Assembly (NCBI GenBank): GCA_937885475.1
Contig: CAKZZR010000014.1
Location: 1 to 7,730, forward strand
Origin: an uncultured Treponema sp.
GTDB lineage: Bacteria; Spirochaetota; Spirochaetia; Treponematales; Treponemataceae
Direction of reading: 5' to 3'
Length of the DNA: 7,730 nt
The notes under the pieces are model-generated. The model ran no database searches. It was not told the DNA's origin and saw only the letters and a list, made by a program, of their open reading frames with translations. This document shows positions 1 through 6,121 of the stretch, piece after piece (position 1 is the first letter of the stretch; every line of letters starts with the position of its first letter). The position numbers and the translations under genes are program-made.

Positions 1-749
1 CCTGCCTGACTTTCGCTTACCCCTAGCTGCTGGGCATATACTGTTTGGGCTGGCTTTCCGTTGAGGCTCTTTATTGTACGGCTTATGGGGTCTGCGCCCG
101 TAACCAGACCCCGCTTGCCCGTTGGGTTGAAGATGTCTTCCTGCCGTATGTCAAACTTGCAGCTGGTCTTTATGAAAAGCAAGGCTGCCGCGTCCTGTGT
201 TGTCCTTCCGTTAAAGCTTACATAGGTCACTGCCGTGCTACCTGTGTAGCCTGCTGTGCCTCCTGCTAGCGGGAAAGAGTCGTTTCCTATTATTGAATAG
301 AGCGTTGAAAGTATTGTCTCCTCAGCGTTGTGAACTCCGTTTATGAATGTTATTGCAAAGGCGTTCTTGCCAGAAAGTGGGGAATTTTTTTGTATGCCAC
401 AGAAAGTCATGGCTTTTTCGATTTCATTTTTACTGCTTACAGGGTAGCGGCTTCCGTTTTCTATCAGGGCCCCGTGAATCTTTGATTCAGGTGAATACAT
501 GGTGGTAAGAACCACAGTGTTGTTTAAAAATCCTTCAGGGCTGATTTCTCCTGCCGTACTAGTCCCGATTACCTGAGCTTTTGGAAAGCATGCAGCTATC
601 TCCTTTGAAAGCTCTTCAAAGTCAAATGAAATGGCTGCCATGAAAATCACAGCGTGATAATCTCCAGTAGCTCTTTTGAGCTTACCGGTCAGATCCTTTA
701 CTGCGGTTTTTGCATTGCTGCTTCGTGAAACCACAACTTCTTGCTCCAT
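1..749 (-). CDS. FIST-domain sensory protein, 5' part only (runs off left edge)
   Basis: The minus strand is open from an ATG at 749 to the window edge: 249 codons with no stop, so the 3' end is missing. The translation reads as a FIST N-terminal domain. A beta strand (AVIFMAAISF, about residues 33-42) is followed by the hallmark VIGTSTAGEIS (60-70), then FINGVHNAEE (135-144), then LAGGTAGYTG (161-170), which matches the family's GG-S/T-A-G-D-like segment. The end (FNPTGKR...VTGAD...NGKPAQTVYAQQLG, about 207-243) resembles the passage into the FIST C-terminal domain. FIST domains are predicted small-ligand (amino-acid-like) sensors, often fused or linked to chemotaxis, GGDEF or histidine kinase modules. 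Which output this one has cannot be seen. No signal peptide or membrane segment is present, so it is probably cytoplasmic. A purine-rich Shine-Dalgarno (AAGGGGGA) ends about 5-6 bases before the ATG. It is divergent from trpB. Codon use (many ATA, ACA, GCA) differs from the genes to its right. Confidence 0.88.
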   Translation of the reverse strand, partial: MEQEVVVSRSSNAKTAVKDLTGKLKRATGDYHAVIFMAAISFDFEELSKEIAACFPKAQVIGTSTAGEISPEGFLNNTVVLTTMYSPESKIHGALIENGSRYPVSSKNEIEKAMTFCGIQKNSPLSGKNAFAITFINGVHNAEETILSTLYSIIGNDSFPLAGGTAGYTGSTAVTYVSFNGRTTQDAAALLFIKTSCKFDIRQEDIFNPTGKRGLVTGADPISRTIKSLNGKPAQTVYAQQLGVSESQA

Positions 750-798
750 CTGTATCCCCCTTGCACAGGTTACGTTTGAACCTGCCACTTATTTATAT

Positions 799-827
799 AT
801 TGTACTATTGATTTATATCAAATGCAA
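799..827 (-). promoter_or_regulatory. Sigma70-like promoter for the FIST gene
   Basis: Read on the minus strand, TTGCAT (827-822) and TACAAT (804-799) are separated by exactly 17 bases. The match to consensus is 4/6 for the -35 (TTGACA) and 5/6 for the -10 (TATAAT). The predicted start point near 792 gives a leader of about 43 bases with a good ribosome site before the ATG at 749. A perfect FNR/CRP-type palindrome fills most of the spacer. This is a motif match, not a mapped start. Confidence 0.6.
808..821. promoter_or_regulatory. FNR/CRP-family-type operator (TTGAT-N4-ATCAA)
   Basis: TTGATTTATATCAA is a perfect inverted repeat of TTGAT/ATCAA with a 4-bp spacer, identical to the FNR-class consensus. 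Its centre (814.5) is about -22 relative to the predicted FIST start, between that promoter's -35 and -10, so bound protein should block RNA polymerase. It lies about 100 bp upstream of the predicted trpB start, where a CRP/FNR-class protein could also activate. The half-sites are AT-rich and short, so chance occurrence is possible. The placement in a promoter spacer is what raises my confidence. Confidence 0.5.
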
Positions 828-880
828 TGGGGAAAATGCAAATCGCCATATAAAGATGAACTAATCTTGGTGAACCTTTA

Positions 881-909
881 TTGCACCTTAATTCTTTTTT
901 TGCTATACT
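881..909 (+). promoter_or_regulatory. Sigma70-like promoter for trpB2
   Basis: TTGCAC (881-886) and TATACT (904-909) are separated by 17 bases, matching the consensus hexamers at 4/6 and 5/6. Initiation would fall near 916, giving a short leader of about 34 bases before the ATG at 950. That leader is too short for a T-box or trp attenuator, and I see no leader peptide. A run of T (894-901) lies in the spacer. Confidence 0.65.
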
Positions 910-949
910 GATGGTATTCAGATAAAAGAACGAAATTCAGGAGCTGCGT

Positions 950-2317
950 ATGTCCGAAACAATCCCATATAAAATTTATCTTTCTGAAAATGAACTGCCT
1001 GCAAGCTGGTATAATGTCCGTGCAGACATGAAGAACAAGCCTTCTCCGCTTTTGAACCCCGCTACGTTTAAGCCTTGTACGGCAGAAGAACTTTCGCATG
1101 TGTTTTGCAACGAGCTTGTAAAGCAGGAGCTTAACGAAAGCGATGCCTATATTCCGATTCCCGATGAAATCCGCGAATTCTACAAGATGTACAGGCCTGC
1201 TCCCCTTGTAAGGGCCTACTGCCTTGAAAAAAAATTGGAAACACCTGCAAAAATCTACTATAAATTTGAAGGAAACAACACCAGCGGAAGCCACAAGTTG
1301 AATTCCGCAATCGCTCAGGCGTACTACGCAAAAAAGCAGGGGCTTAAGGGCGTTACAACAGAAACCGGTGCTGGTCAGTGGGGAACTGCGCTTTCCATGG
1401 CATGCTCATATTTTGGGCTAGACTGTCAGGTGTACATGGTAAAATGCTCCTACGAGCAAAAGCCATTCCGCCGCGAGGTAATGCGCACCTATGGAGCTAC
1501 GGTAACGCCGTCTCCGTCTGACACCACTGAAGTAGGAAGAAAAATCCTTGCGGAATTCCCCGGAACGACAGGAAGCCTTGGCTGCGCAATCTCGGAAGCG
1601 GTTGAGGCTGCCACAAAGCAGGACGGCTACCGCTATGTTCTTGGAAGCGTGCTGAATCAGGTGCTTTTGCATCAGACGGTCATCGGTCTTGAGACGATGA
1701 CTGCGATGGACAAGTATGGCATAAAGCCGGACGTAATCATTGGTTGTGCGGGCGGTGGCTCAAACCTTGGCGGACTCATCTCGTCGTTCATGGGAAGAAA
1801 GCTTCGCGGCGAGGCTGACTACCAGTTTATTGCGGTGGAGCCTGCAAGCTGCCCAAGCCTTACGCGCGGAAAATACGTCTACGACTTCTGCGACACAGGA
1901 CACGTTTGTCCGCTCGCAAAAATGTATACGCTCGGCTCGGAATTCATTCCGTCTGCAAATCATGCCGGCGGTCTTCGTTACCACGGCATGAGTACGATTC
2001 TTTCTCAGCTTTATGACGACAAGCTTATTGAGGCACGTTCTGTTGAGCAGACGGCGGTTTTTGCCGCAGCACAGCAGTTCGCGCGGGTAGAGGGAATTCT
2101 TCCGGCTCCTGAGTCCAGCCACGCAATCAAGGTTGCCATCGACGAGGCGCTCAAGTGCAAGGAAACAGGAGAGGAAAAGACAATTCTCTTTGGTCTTACC
2201 GGAACCGGCTACTTTGACATGTACGCCTACAAGTCATTCAATGACGGCGAGATGGGTGACTACATCCCGACCGACGCAGACCTTAAGAAAGGCTTTGACG
2301 GAATTCCAAAAATTTAA
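950..2317 (+). CDS. trpB: TrpB2-type tryptophan synthase beta-like protein
   Basis: This 455-residue PLP enzyme of fold type II condenses indole with serine (or phosphoserine in some TrpB2 enzymes) to form tryptophan in the cytoplasm. The visible motifs are the RPAPLVRA segment (82-89), GNNTSGSHKLNSA (108-120) with the PLP-binding lysine K116, TETGAGQWG (137-145) with the catalytic glutamate E138, the phosphate-binding GGGSN (268-272), EGILPAPESSHA (381-392), and LTGTGYFDM (416-424) near the PLP pyridine nitrogen. The long N-terminal extension of about 60 residues and the RPAPL and SGSHK forms mark the TrpB2 (TrpB-related, TIGR01415-like) branch rather than TrpB1, which is about 400 residues and pairs with TrpA. 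No trpA or other trp gene is adjacent, which suggests indole salvage. The start is supported by AGGAG at 939-943, 6 bases before the ATG. The gene stands alone between its own promoter and a strong terminator. A trivial difference from TrpB1 enzymes is TGTG in place of the SGxG near the C terminus. Confidence 0.94.
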   Translation: MSETIPYKIYLSENELPASWYNVRADMKNKPSPLLNPATFKPCTAEELSHVFCNELVKQELNESDAYIPIPDEIREFYKMYRPAPLVRAYCLEKKLETPAKIYYKFEGNNTSGSHKLNSAIAQAYYAKKQGLKGVTTETGAGQWGTALSMACSYFGLDCQVYMVKCSYEQKPFRREVMRTYGATVTPSPSDTTEVGRKILAEFPGTTGSLGCAISEAVEAATKQDGYRYVLGSVLNQVLLHQTVIGLETMTAMDKYGIKPDVIIGCAGGGSNLGGLISSFMGRKLRGEADYQFIAVEPASCPSLTRGKYVYDFCDTGHVCPLAKMYTLGSEFIPSANHAGGLRYHGMSTILSQLYDDKLIEARSVEQTAVFAAAQQFARVEGILPAPESSHAIKVAIDEALKCKETGEEKTILFGLTGTGYFDMYAYKSFNDGEMGDYIPTDADLKKGFDGIPKI

Positions 2318-2353
2318 GGCTGGAATTTGCGTTTTTGAAGCCTAAAAAAACAT

Positions 2354-2411
2354 AAAAAGCGCGTGATGATGTATGATTTTGTATACATTGTTGCGCGCTT
2401 TTTCTCTTTTT
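2354..2411 (+). terminator. Strong intrinsic terminator after trpB2
   Basis: A 22-bp stem pairs 2354-2375 with 2382-2403, with no mismatch if five G-U pairs are allowed, around a 6-base loop (ATTTTG). The base of the stem is AAAAAGCGCG/CGCGCTTTTT, and the T tract continues as TTTTTCTCTTTTT (2399-2411). The mirrored A-rich left flank gives a T-rich tail on the minus strand too, so it could work in both directions. It separates trpB2 transcription from the rnf operon. Confidence 0.9.
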
Positions 2412-2420
2412 GCTTAAATA

Positions 2421-2436
2421 GTTAGCTTTTTCTAAC
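2421..2436. promoter_or_regulatory. Short inverted repeat upstream of the rnf promoter
   Basis: GTTAG (2421-2425) and CTAAC (2432-2436) form an inverted repeat around a 6-base T-rich centre. It ends 6 bases before the proposed rnf -35 box, where an activator or repressor could sit. It resembles half of a Rex operator (GTTA/TAAC), but the two halves are 2 bases too far apart for the usual Rex arrangement. Function unknown; a 5-bp arm can easily occur by chance. Confidence 0.3.
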
Positions 2437-2442
2437 CAAAAA

Positions 2443-2471
2443 TGGACTTATTAAAAAATCCTCTGTATACT
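2443..2471 (+). promoter_or_regulatory. Sigma70-like promoter for the rnf operon
   Basis: TGGACT (2443-2448) and TATACT (2466-2471) are separated by 17 bases; the -10 hexamer is identical to that of the trpB2 promoter. The -10 box ends only 9 bases before the rnfC ATG at 2481, so initiation at the usual distance (about 2478-2479) would leave a 5' leader of only 2-3 bases. There is no Shine-Dalgarno before rnfC, which fits leaderless initiation. Confidence 0.55.
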
Positions 2472-2480
2472 TTGTGCGTT

Positions 2481-3848
2481 ATGAAATTGCATACTTTTAA
2501 AGGCGGAATTCACCCGCAGGAGATGAAGGAGCTTAGCAATCACTGTGCGATTATGCCGGCGTTCCCTTCGTCAAAAACGGTTACGATTCCTGTTACCATG
2601 GGTGGCGCACCAAATTCGCCGCTTGTAAAGGTCGGAGATTTGGTTGCAAAGGGGCAGAAAATTGCATCGGGCGATAAATTCATGAATTGTCCTGTGCATT
2701 CATCTGTTTCCGGCAAGGTTAAAAAAATCTGTAATTGTGTCGTTACCGGAAACTCAGAAGTTCCGTGTATTGTAATAGAAGCGGACGATTCCGACAGGAC
2801 GGAATTCATGGAGCCGCTTGATCCGTTTACCTGCGAGCCGGAGGCGGCGCTCATGCGCATCAAGGATGCAGGCATTGTGGGAATGGGCGGCGCTTCGTTC
2901 CCTGCGCATGTAAAGCTGAATCCTCCGAGCGACAAGGAAATTGATTATGTCCTGGTGAATGCTGCGGAATGCGAGCCGTATCTTACCTGCGATGAGCGGA
3001 CGATGCAGGAAACGCCTGAGCGCGTCATCGACGGGCTTGCAATCGTGCTTCGTCTGACCGGGGCGCGCGGAATCATCGCGCTTGAAGACAACAAGGCGTA
3101 CGTAAAGCCGATTCTTGAGGAGGAGATTCTTAAGAAGGGCTATGCCGACGACATCTCTGTTTTTTTGGTTAAGACAAAATATCCGCAGGGCTCTGAAAAA
3201 TTCATCGTGAGCGCCTGTCTTGGCGTTGAGATTCCGAGCGCAAAGCTTCCTGCAGACGCGGGCGCGATAATCTCAAATGTGGGAACGGTCTGCGCCATAA
3301 GCGACGCGTTCCGTCTTGGAAAGCCGCTCATTGAGCGCGCGCTCACTATTTCCGGCGGAGCGGTGGAAAAGCCGTGCAATTTACGAGTTCCGATTGGCAC
3401 GCTTGTAAGCGATCTTGCGCCGGAATTCTACACGCTAAAAGACGAAAAAACTGCAAAAATCATTTCCGGCGGTCCTATGATGGGCTTTGCCATGGCTACG
3501 GCGGCGTTTCCGGTTGCAAAGGGAACGAGTGGCGTTACGTTCCTTACAAAAGAAGAAACTGTTCTTACAGAAGAGGATCAGTGCATAAGCTGCGGAAAAT
3601 GCGTCGCAACTTGTGCCATGCACCTTGCGCCGGTGCTTATAAAGCGCGAGCTTGAGGCTGAAAACTACGGCAAGGCGCGCCGCTTTGGTCTTATGGACTG
3701 CATTGAATGCGGCTGCTGTGCCTTTGTGTGTCCGGCGAATATCAGGCTTGTACAGCGGTTCCGGCTTGGAAAAGCCGTCGTTCGCCAGCAGATGGCAGAG
3801 GCGCGGGCTAAGGCAGAGGCCGCAAAAGCAAAAGGTGAGGCAAAATAA
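2481..3848 (+). CDS. rnfC: Rnf complex subunit RnfC (NADH/FMN, Fe-S subunit)
   Basis: RnfC is the peripheral NAD(H)- and FMN-binding subunit of the ferredoxin:NAD+ oxidoreductase (Rnf) on the cytoplasmic face of the membrane. The 455-residue product begins MKLHTFKGGIHP, the family's usual N terminus, so I place the start at 2481 and not at the in-frame ATG at 2442, which overlaps the promoter and also lacks a Shine-Dalgarno. The motifs in order are an N-terminal sandwich domain, GMGGASFPAHVKL (134-146, flavin/nucleotide region), NAAECEPYLTCDE (160-172), GGPMMG (330-335), and two 4Fe-4S sites with C368, C371, C374, C378 and C407, C410, C413, C417. The first cluster lacks the proline usual after the fourth cysteine (CAMHL). 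The C-terminal Ala/Lys/Glu helix is short compared with the long tail of enterobacterial RsxC. The stop overlaps rnfD by one base (TAATG). Confidence 0.97.
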   Translation: MKLHTFKGGIHPQEMKELSNHCAIMPAFPSSKTVTIPVTMGGAPNSPLVKVGDLVAKGQKIASGDKFMNCPVHSSVSGKVKKICNCVVTGNSEVPCIVIEADDSDRTEFMEPLDPFTCEPEAALMRIKDAGIVGMGGASFPAHVKLNPPSDKEIDYVLVNAAECEPYLTCDERTMQETPERVIDGLAIVLRLTGARGIIALEDNKAYVKPILEEEILKKGYADDISVFLVKTKYPQGSEKFIVSACLGVEIPSAKLPADAGAIISNVGTVCAISDAFRLGKPLIERALTISGGAVEKPCNLRVPIGTLVSDLAPEFYTLKDEKTAKIISGGPMMGFAMATAAFPVAKGTSGVTFLTKEETVLTEEDQCISCGKCVATCAMHLAPVLIKRELEAENYGKARRFGLMDCIECGCCAFVCPANIRLVQRFRLGKAVVRQQMAEARAKAEAAKAKGEAK

Positions 3849-4885
3849 TGGCAGAAAACAGGTTTTATATTTCTTCAAGCCCGCATTTTTCGGCGGGAAG
3901 CTCAACGCAGAAGATTATGGCTGCCGTTCTGGTGGCTCTTCTTCCGGAGGTAATCGCCGGAATCGTCATTTTTGGCGTAAAGGCGCTTGTTACAGTGCTT
4001 GTTTCGGTTGCAAGCTGCGTTATGTTTGAGGCGCTTTTTCAGAAGCTGACGGGGCAAAAAATCGTAGTTGCGAACCTTTCTGCCTGCGTTACCGGCGTAA
4101 TGCTTGCGCTCGTATGCTCCGTTACCGTTCCCCTGTGGATGGTCGTGCTGGGCGCGCTGGTTGCGGTGGTGGTTGCAAAGGGCTTGTTCGGCGGCATCGG
4201 TTCCAACGTGTTCAATCCGGCGCTTACCGGACGTGCGTTTCTCGTAATCAGTTTTCCGGCCGCAATGGGGGCTGCATGGAAGGTGCCTTCAGCGGCGGCC
4301 AGCCAGTCTGAGCCGCTCTTGGATGCCATTTCCTCCTCAACGGTGCTGAGCCAGATAAAGAAGGGGGCGTTCACTGCGGATTCCTCCGTATACCTTCAGT
4401 TCTTTTTGGGCGAGCGCGCCGGTTGTATAGGCGAAACTTCCGCTCTCTGCATCCTTGTTTCGCTCGTGCTGTTGCTTGCGCTCCGCATAATTGACTGGCG
4501 CGCTCCGTTCGCAATGCTCGCAACGGTCGCGCTTTCAAGCTTCATTGCCGGTCAGGACGTGGTTATGGCGCTGCTTTCGGGCGGTGTGCTGTTTGGTGCG
4601 GTGTTCATGGTTACCGATTACGCCACCACGCCGGTTACAAAGCCTGGTCGCCTTGCGTTCGGCTTTGGGTGCGGGCTCATCACGTTCCTTATACGCAGAT
4701 TCGGCGGCTATCCAGAGGGTGTTATGTTCAGCATTCTCATCATGAATGCGCTCGCTCCGTTCCTTAACAACCTTACCGTGCGCATGTACGGCTACGGCAA
4801 AAAGGGCAACCGACGTCCCGATGTCTCAAAAATCAGCATGGAATTCAACATGGCGGACGCGCGGGAAATTCAGGAGGAAAAATAA
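3848..4885 (+). CDS. rnfD: Rnf complex membrane subunit RnfD (flavoprotein)
   Basis: RnfD is an integral membrane subunit (NqrB/RnfD family) that carries covalently bound FMN and takes part in ion translocation. The 345-residue product has a short cytoplasmic N terminus and then about eight to ten hydrophobic segments (from residue 24 to 305). Conserved blocks are GGIGSNVFNPALTGRAF (115-131), FMVTDYATTPVTKPGRL (253-269) and RFGGYPEGVMFSILIMNA (284-301). The region that normally carries the flavin-accepting threonine reads DAISSSTVL (159-167), with T165 the likely acceptor. The usual motif is S/T-G-A-T, so the G and A are both Ser here. Translation is coupled to rnfC: the ATG overlaps the rnfC stop by one base, and a GGTGAGG site (3834-3840) lies 7 bases upstream. 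Confidence 0.96.
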   Translation: MAENRFYISSSPHFSAGSSTQKIMAAVLVALLPEVIAGIVIFGVKALVTVLVSVASCVMFEALFQKLTGQKIVVANLSACVTGVMLALVCSVTVPLWMVVLGALVAVVVAKGLFGGIGSNVFNPALTGRAFLVISFPAAMGAAWKVPSAAASQSEPLLDAISSSTVLSQIKKGAFTADSSVYLQFFLGERAGCIGETSALCILVSLVLLLALRIIDWRAPFAMLATVALSSFIAGQDVVMALLSGGVLFGAVFMVTDYATTPVTKPGRLAFGFGCGLITFLIRRFGGYPEGVMFSILIMNALAPFLNNLTVRMYGYGKKGNRRPDVSKISMEFNMADAREIQEEK

Positions 4886-5499
4886 TGGCACAGTCTCAGG
4901 ATTCTGTTTTTGATATGATAAAATTGGGGCTTGTTCTTGTTGCCTATGCCGTTGTTTCCTGTACGATTCTTGCCGTCGTAAACAATATTACGGCGCCAAA
5001 AATCGCGCAGAATCAGGCAGAAAAGGTGAACGTTGCCATGAGCCGCTTTTTTCCGCAGGAAGGGCTTTCATTTGAGTCTGTAAAGGATTTTAAGTACGAC
5101 GTTGTGGGAGCGATTACGATTGACGGTCTGTATGTTGCAAAGGACGATGGCAATGTTGTTGGTGCGGCGGCAGAGGTTACCGGTCCCACATATGATCATG
5201 GTACGATTCTTGTTGGACTGAATGCGGACGGCACTGTTTCCGGCGTTCAGTTCCTTAAGCTCACGGACTCGCCTGGCTTTGGCTCCAAGGCAAAGGATTC
5301 CTCCTATCTTGTAAGCTCCGGCGTTCCTTTTTATGAGCAGTTTACCGGAATGAATGCGGGCGACGGCTTTTTTGCAGGAAGAAATTTTGACGCCATCTCC
5401 GGCGCGACAATTACCAGCGAGGGGGTCGCAAGCCTTTTGAACGAGGGAACAAAATGTCTTCTCGCACTTTTAGAATCGGAGGTAAGTCAGAATGAATAA
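4885..5499 (+). CDS. rnfG: Rnf complex subunit RnfG (covalent FMN)
   Basis: RnfG is a 204-residue single-pass membrane protein with an extracytoplasmic FMN-binding domain; it shuttles electrons between other Rnf subunits. One hydrophobic segment spans about residues 11-33. The FMN-binding domain holds LTDSPGFGSKA (126-136) and the canonical flavinylation motif DAISGATITS (169-178), where T175 should carry the phosphoester-linked FMN added by ApbE. No apbE gene is in this window. Its start overlaps the rnfD stop by one base (TAATG), with AGGAGG (4872-4877) 7 bases upstream. Its end overlaps rnfE by 8 bases. Confidence 0.96.
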   Translation: MAQSQDSVFDMIKLGLVLVAYAVVSCTILAVVNNITAPKIAQNQAEKVNVAMSRFFPQEGLSFESVKDFKYDVVGAITIDGLYVAKDDGNVVGAAAEVTGPTYDHGTILVGLNADGTVSGVQFLKLTDSPGFGSKAKDSSYLVSSGVPFYEQFTGMNAGDGFFAGRNFDAISGATITSEGVASLLNEGTKCLLALLESEVSQNE

Positions 5500-6121
5500 G
5501 CAGCTTGAAATTTTTACGAACGGATTCATACGCGAAAATCCGCTTCTTGTGCTGAACATAGGCTTGTGCTCGTCTCTTGGCGTAACTACAAGCGTTTTTA
5601 ACGGTCTTGGAATGGGAATGGGAATGACCTTCGTTCTTCTGATGAGCGAGATTGTCATAAGCCTCTTCCGCAAGCTCATTCCTTCTGCGGTTCGGCTTCC
5701 GGTGTTCATTACGGTCATTGCGGCGTTCACGACCATCGTGCAGATGGTGCTTCAGGCGTTTGTTGAGCCATTGTACGAGGCGCTGGGCGTGTTCCTTCCG
5801 CTCATCGTCGTAAACTGCATCATCATGGGCCGGGTAGAAGCCTTTGCCTCAAAGAACAATACGGGAAATTCAATTCTTGACGCGCTTGGAATGGGGCTGG
5901 GATACACGGTGGTTCTGGTGATTATCTCGCTTGTGCGCGAGCTTTTGGGCGCTGGCACGATTACACTGTGGACGGGCATTTCCGTTGAGCTTTTACCGGA
6001 AGCGTACCGAATCGGCATTTTTAACAGCGCGCCCGGCGGCTTCATGGTGTTCGGCTTTCTTGCCGCCATCGTGATTGCGTGCAAGCAGTCTGCCGCGGCT
6101 AAAAAGGAGGCTTCAAAATGA
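5492..6121 (+). CDS. rnfE: Rnf complex membrane subunit RnfE
   Basis: RnfE is a six-helix integral membrane subunit of 209 residues that pairs with RnfA as an inverted-topology homologue (NqrD/NqrE family). Together they hold an Fe-S centre inside the membrane. C26 (IGLCSSLGV) and C109 (VVNCIIMGR) are the expected ligand cysteines and sit at nearly the same positions as C26 and C114 of RnfA. Also present is GRVEAFASKN (113-122), nearly identical to the family signature. The C-terminal AAAKKEASK is cytoplasmic and basic. Its start lies within rnfG (8-base overlap), with GGAGGT (5478-5483) 8 bases upstream. Its end overlaps rnfA by 4 bases (ATGA). Confidence 0.96.
   Translation: MNKQLEIFTNGFIRENPLLVLNIGLCSSLGVTTSVFNGLGMGMGMTFVLLMSEIVISLFRKLIPSAVRLPVFITVIAAFTTIVQMVLQAFVEPLYEALGVFLPLIVVNCIIMGRVEAFASKNNTGNSILDALGMGLGYTVVLVIISLVRELLGAGTITLWTGISVELLPEAYRIGIFNSAPGGFMVFGFLAAIVIACKQSAAAKKEASK

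Noticed and set aside
45..269. Plus-strand reading frame of 74 codons
   Set aside because: It is cysteine-rich low-quality sequence with no ribosome site, lying antisense to the well-supported FIST gene.
676..864. Plus-strand reading frame of 62 codons
   Set aside because: It overlaps the FIST start and both promoters, has no Shine-Dalgarno, and its end is AT-rich intergenic sequence.
910..949. Possible T-box, riboswitch or trp attenuator before trpB2
   Set aside because: The predicted leader is about 34 bases, with no stable stem, no leader peptide and no terminator.
878..1294. Minus-strand reading frame of 138 codons antisense to trpB2
   Set aside because: Its content is the shadow of the strong trpB2 coding frame, and its stop end lies in the trpB2 promoter.
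2442..2480. Upstream in-frame start that would add 13 residues to RnfC
   Set aside because: The family begins MKLHTFKGG, the added residues are encoded by the promoter itself, and no ribosome site precedes 2442.
3435..3905. Minus-strand reading frame of 156 codons opposite rnfC and rnfD
   Set aside because: It is antisense to two certain genes, rich in Arg and Lys with no recognisable domain, and has no ribosome site I can support.
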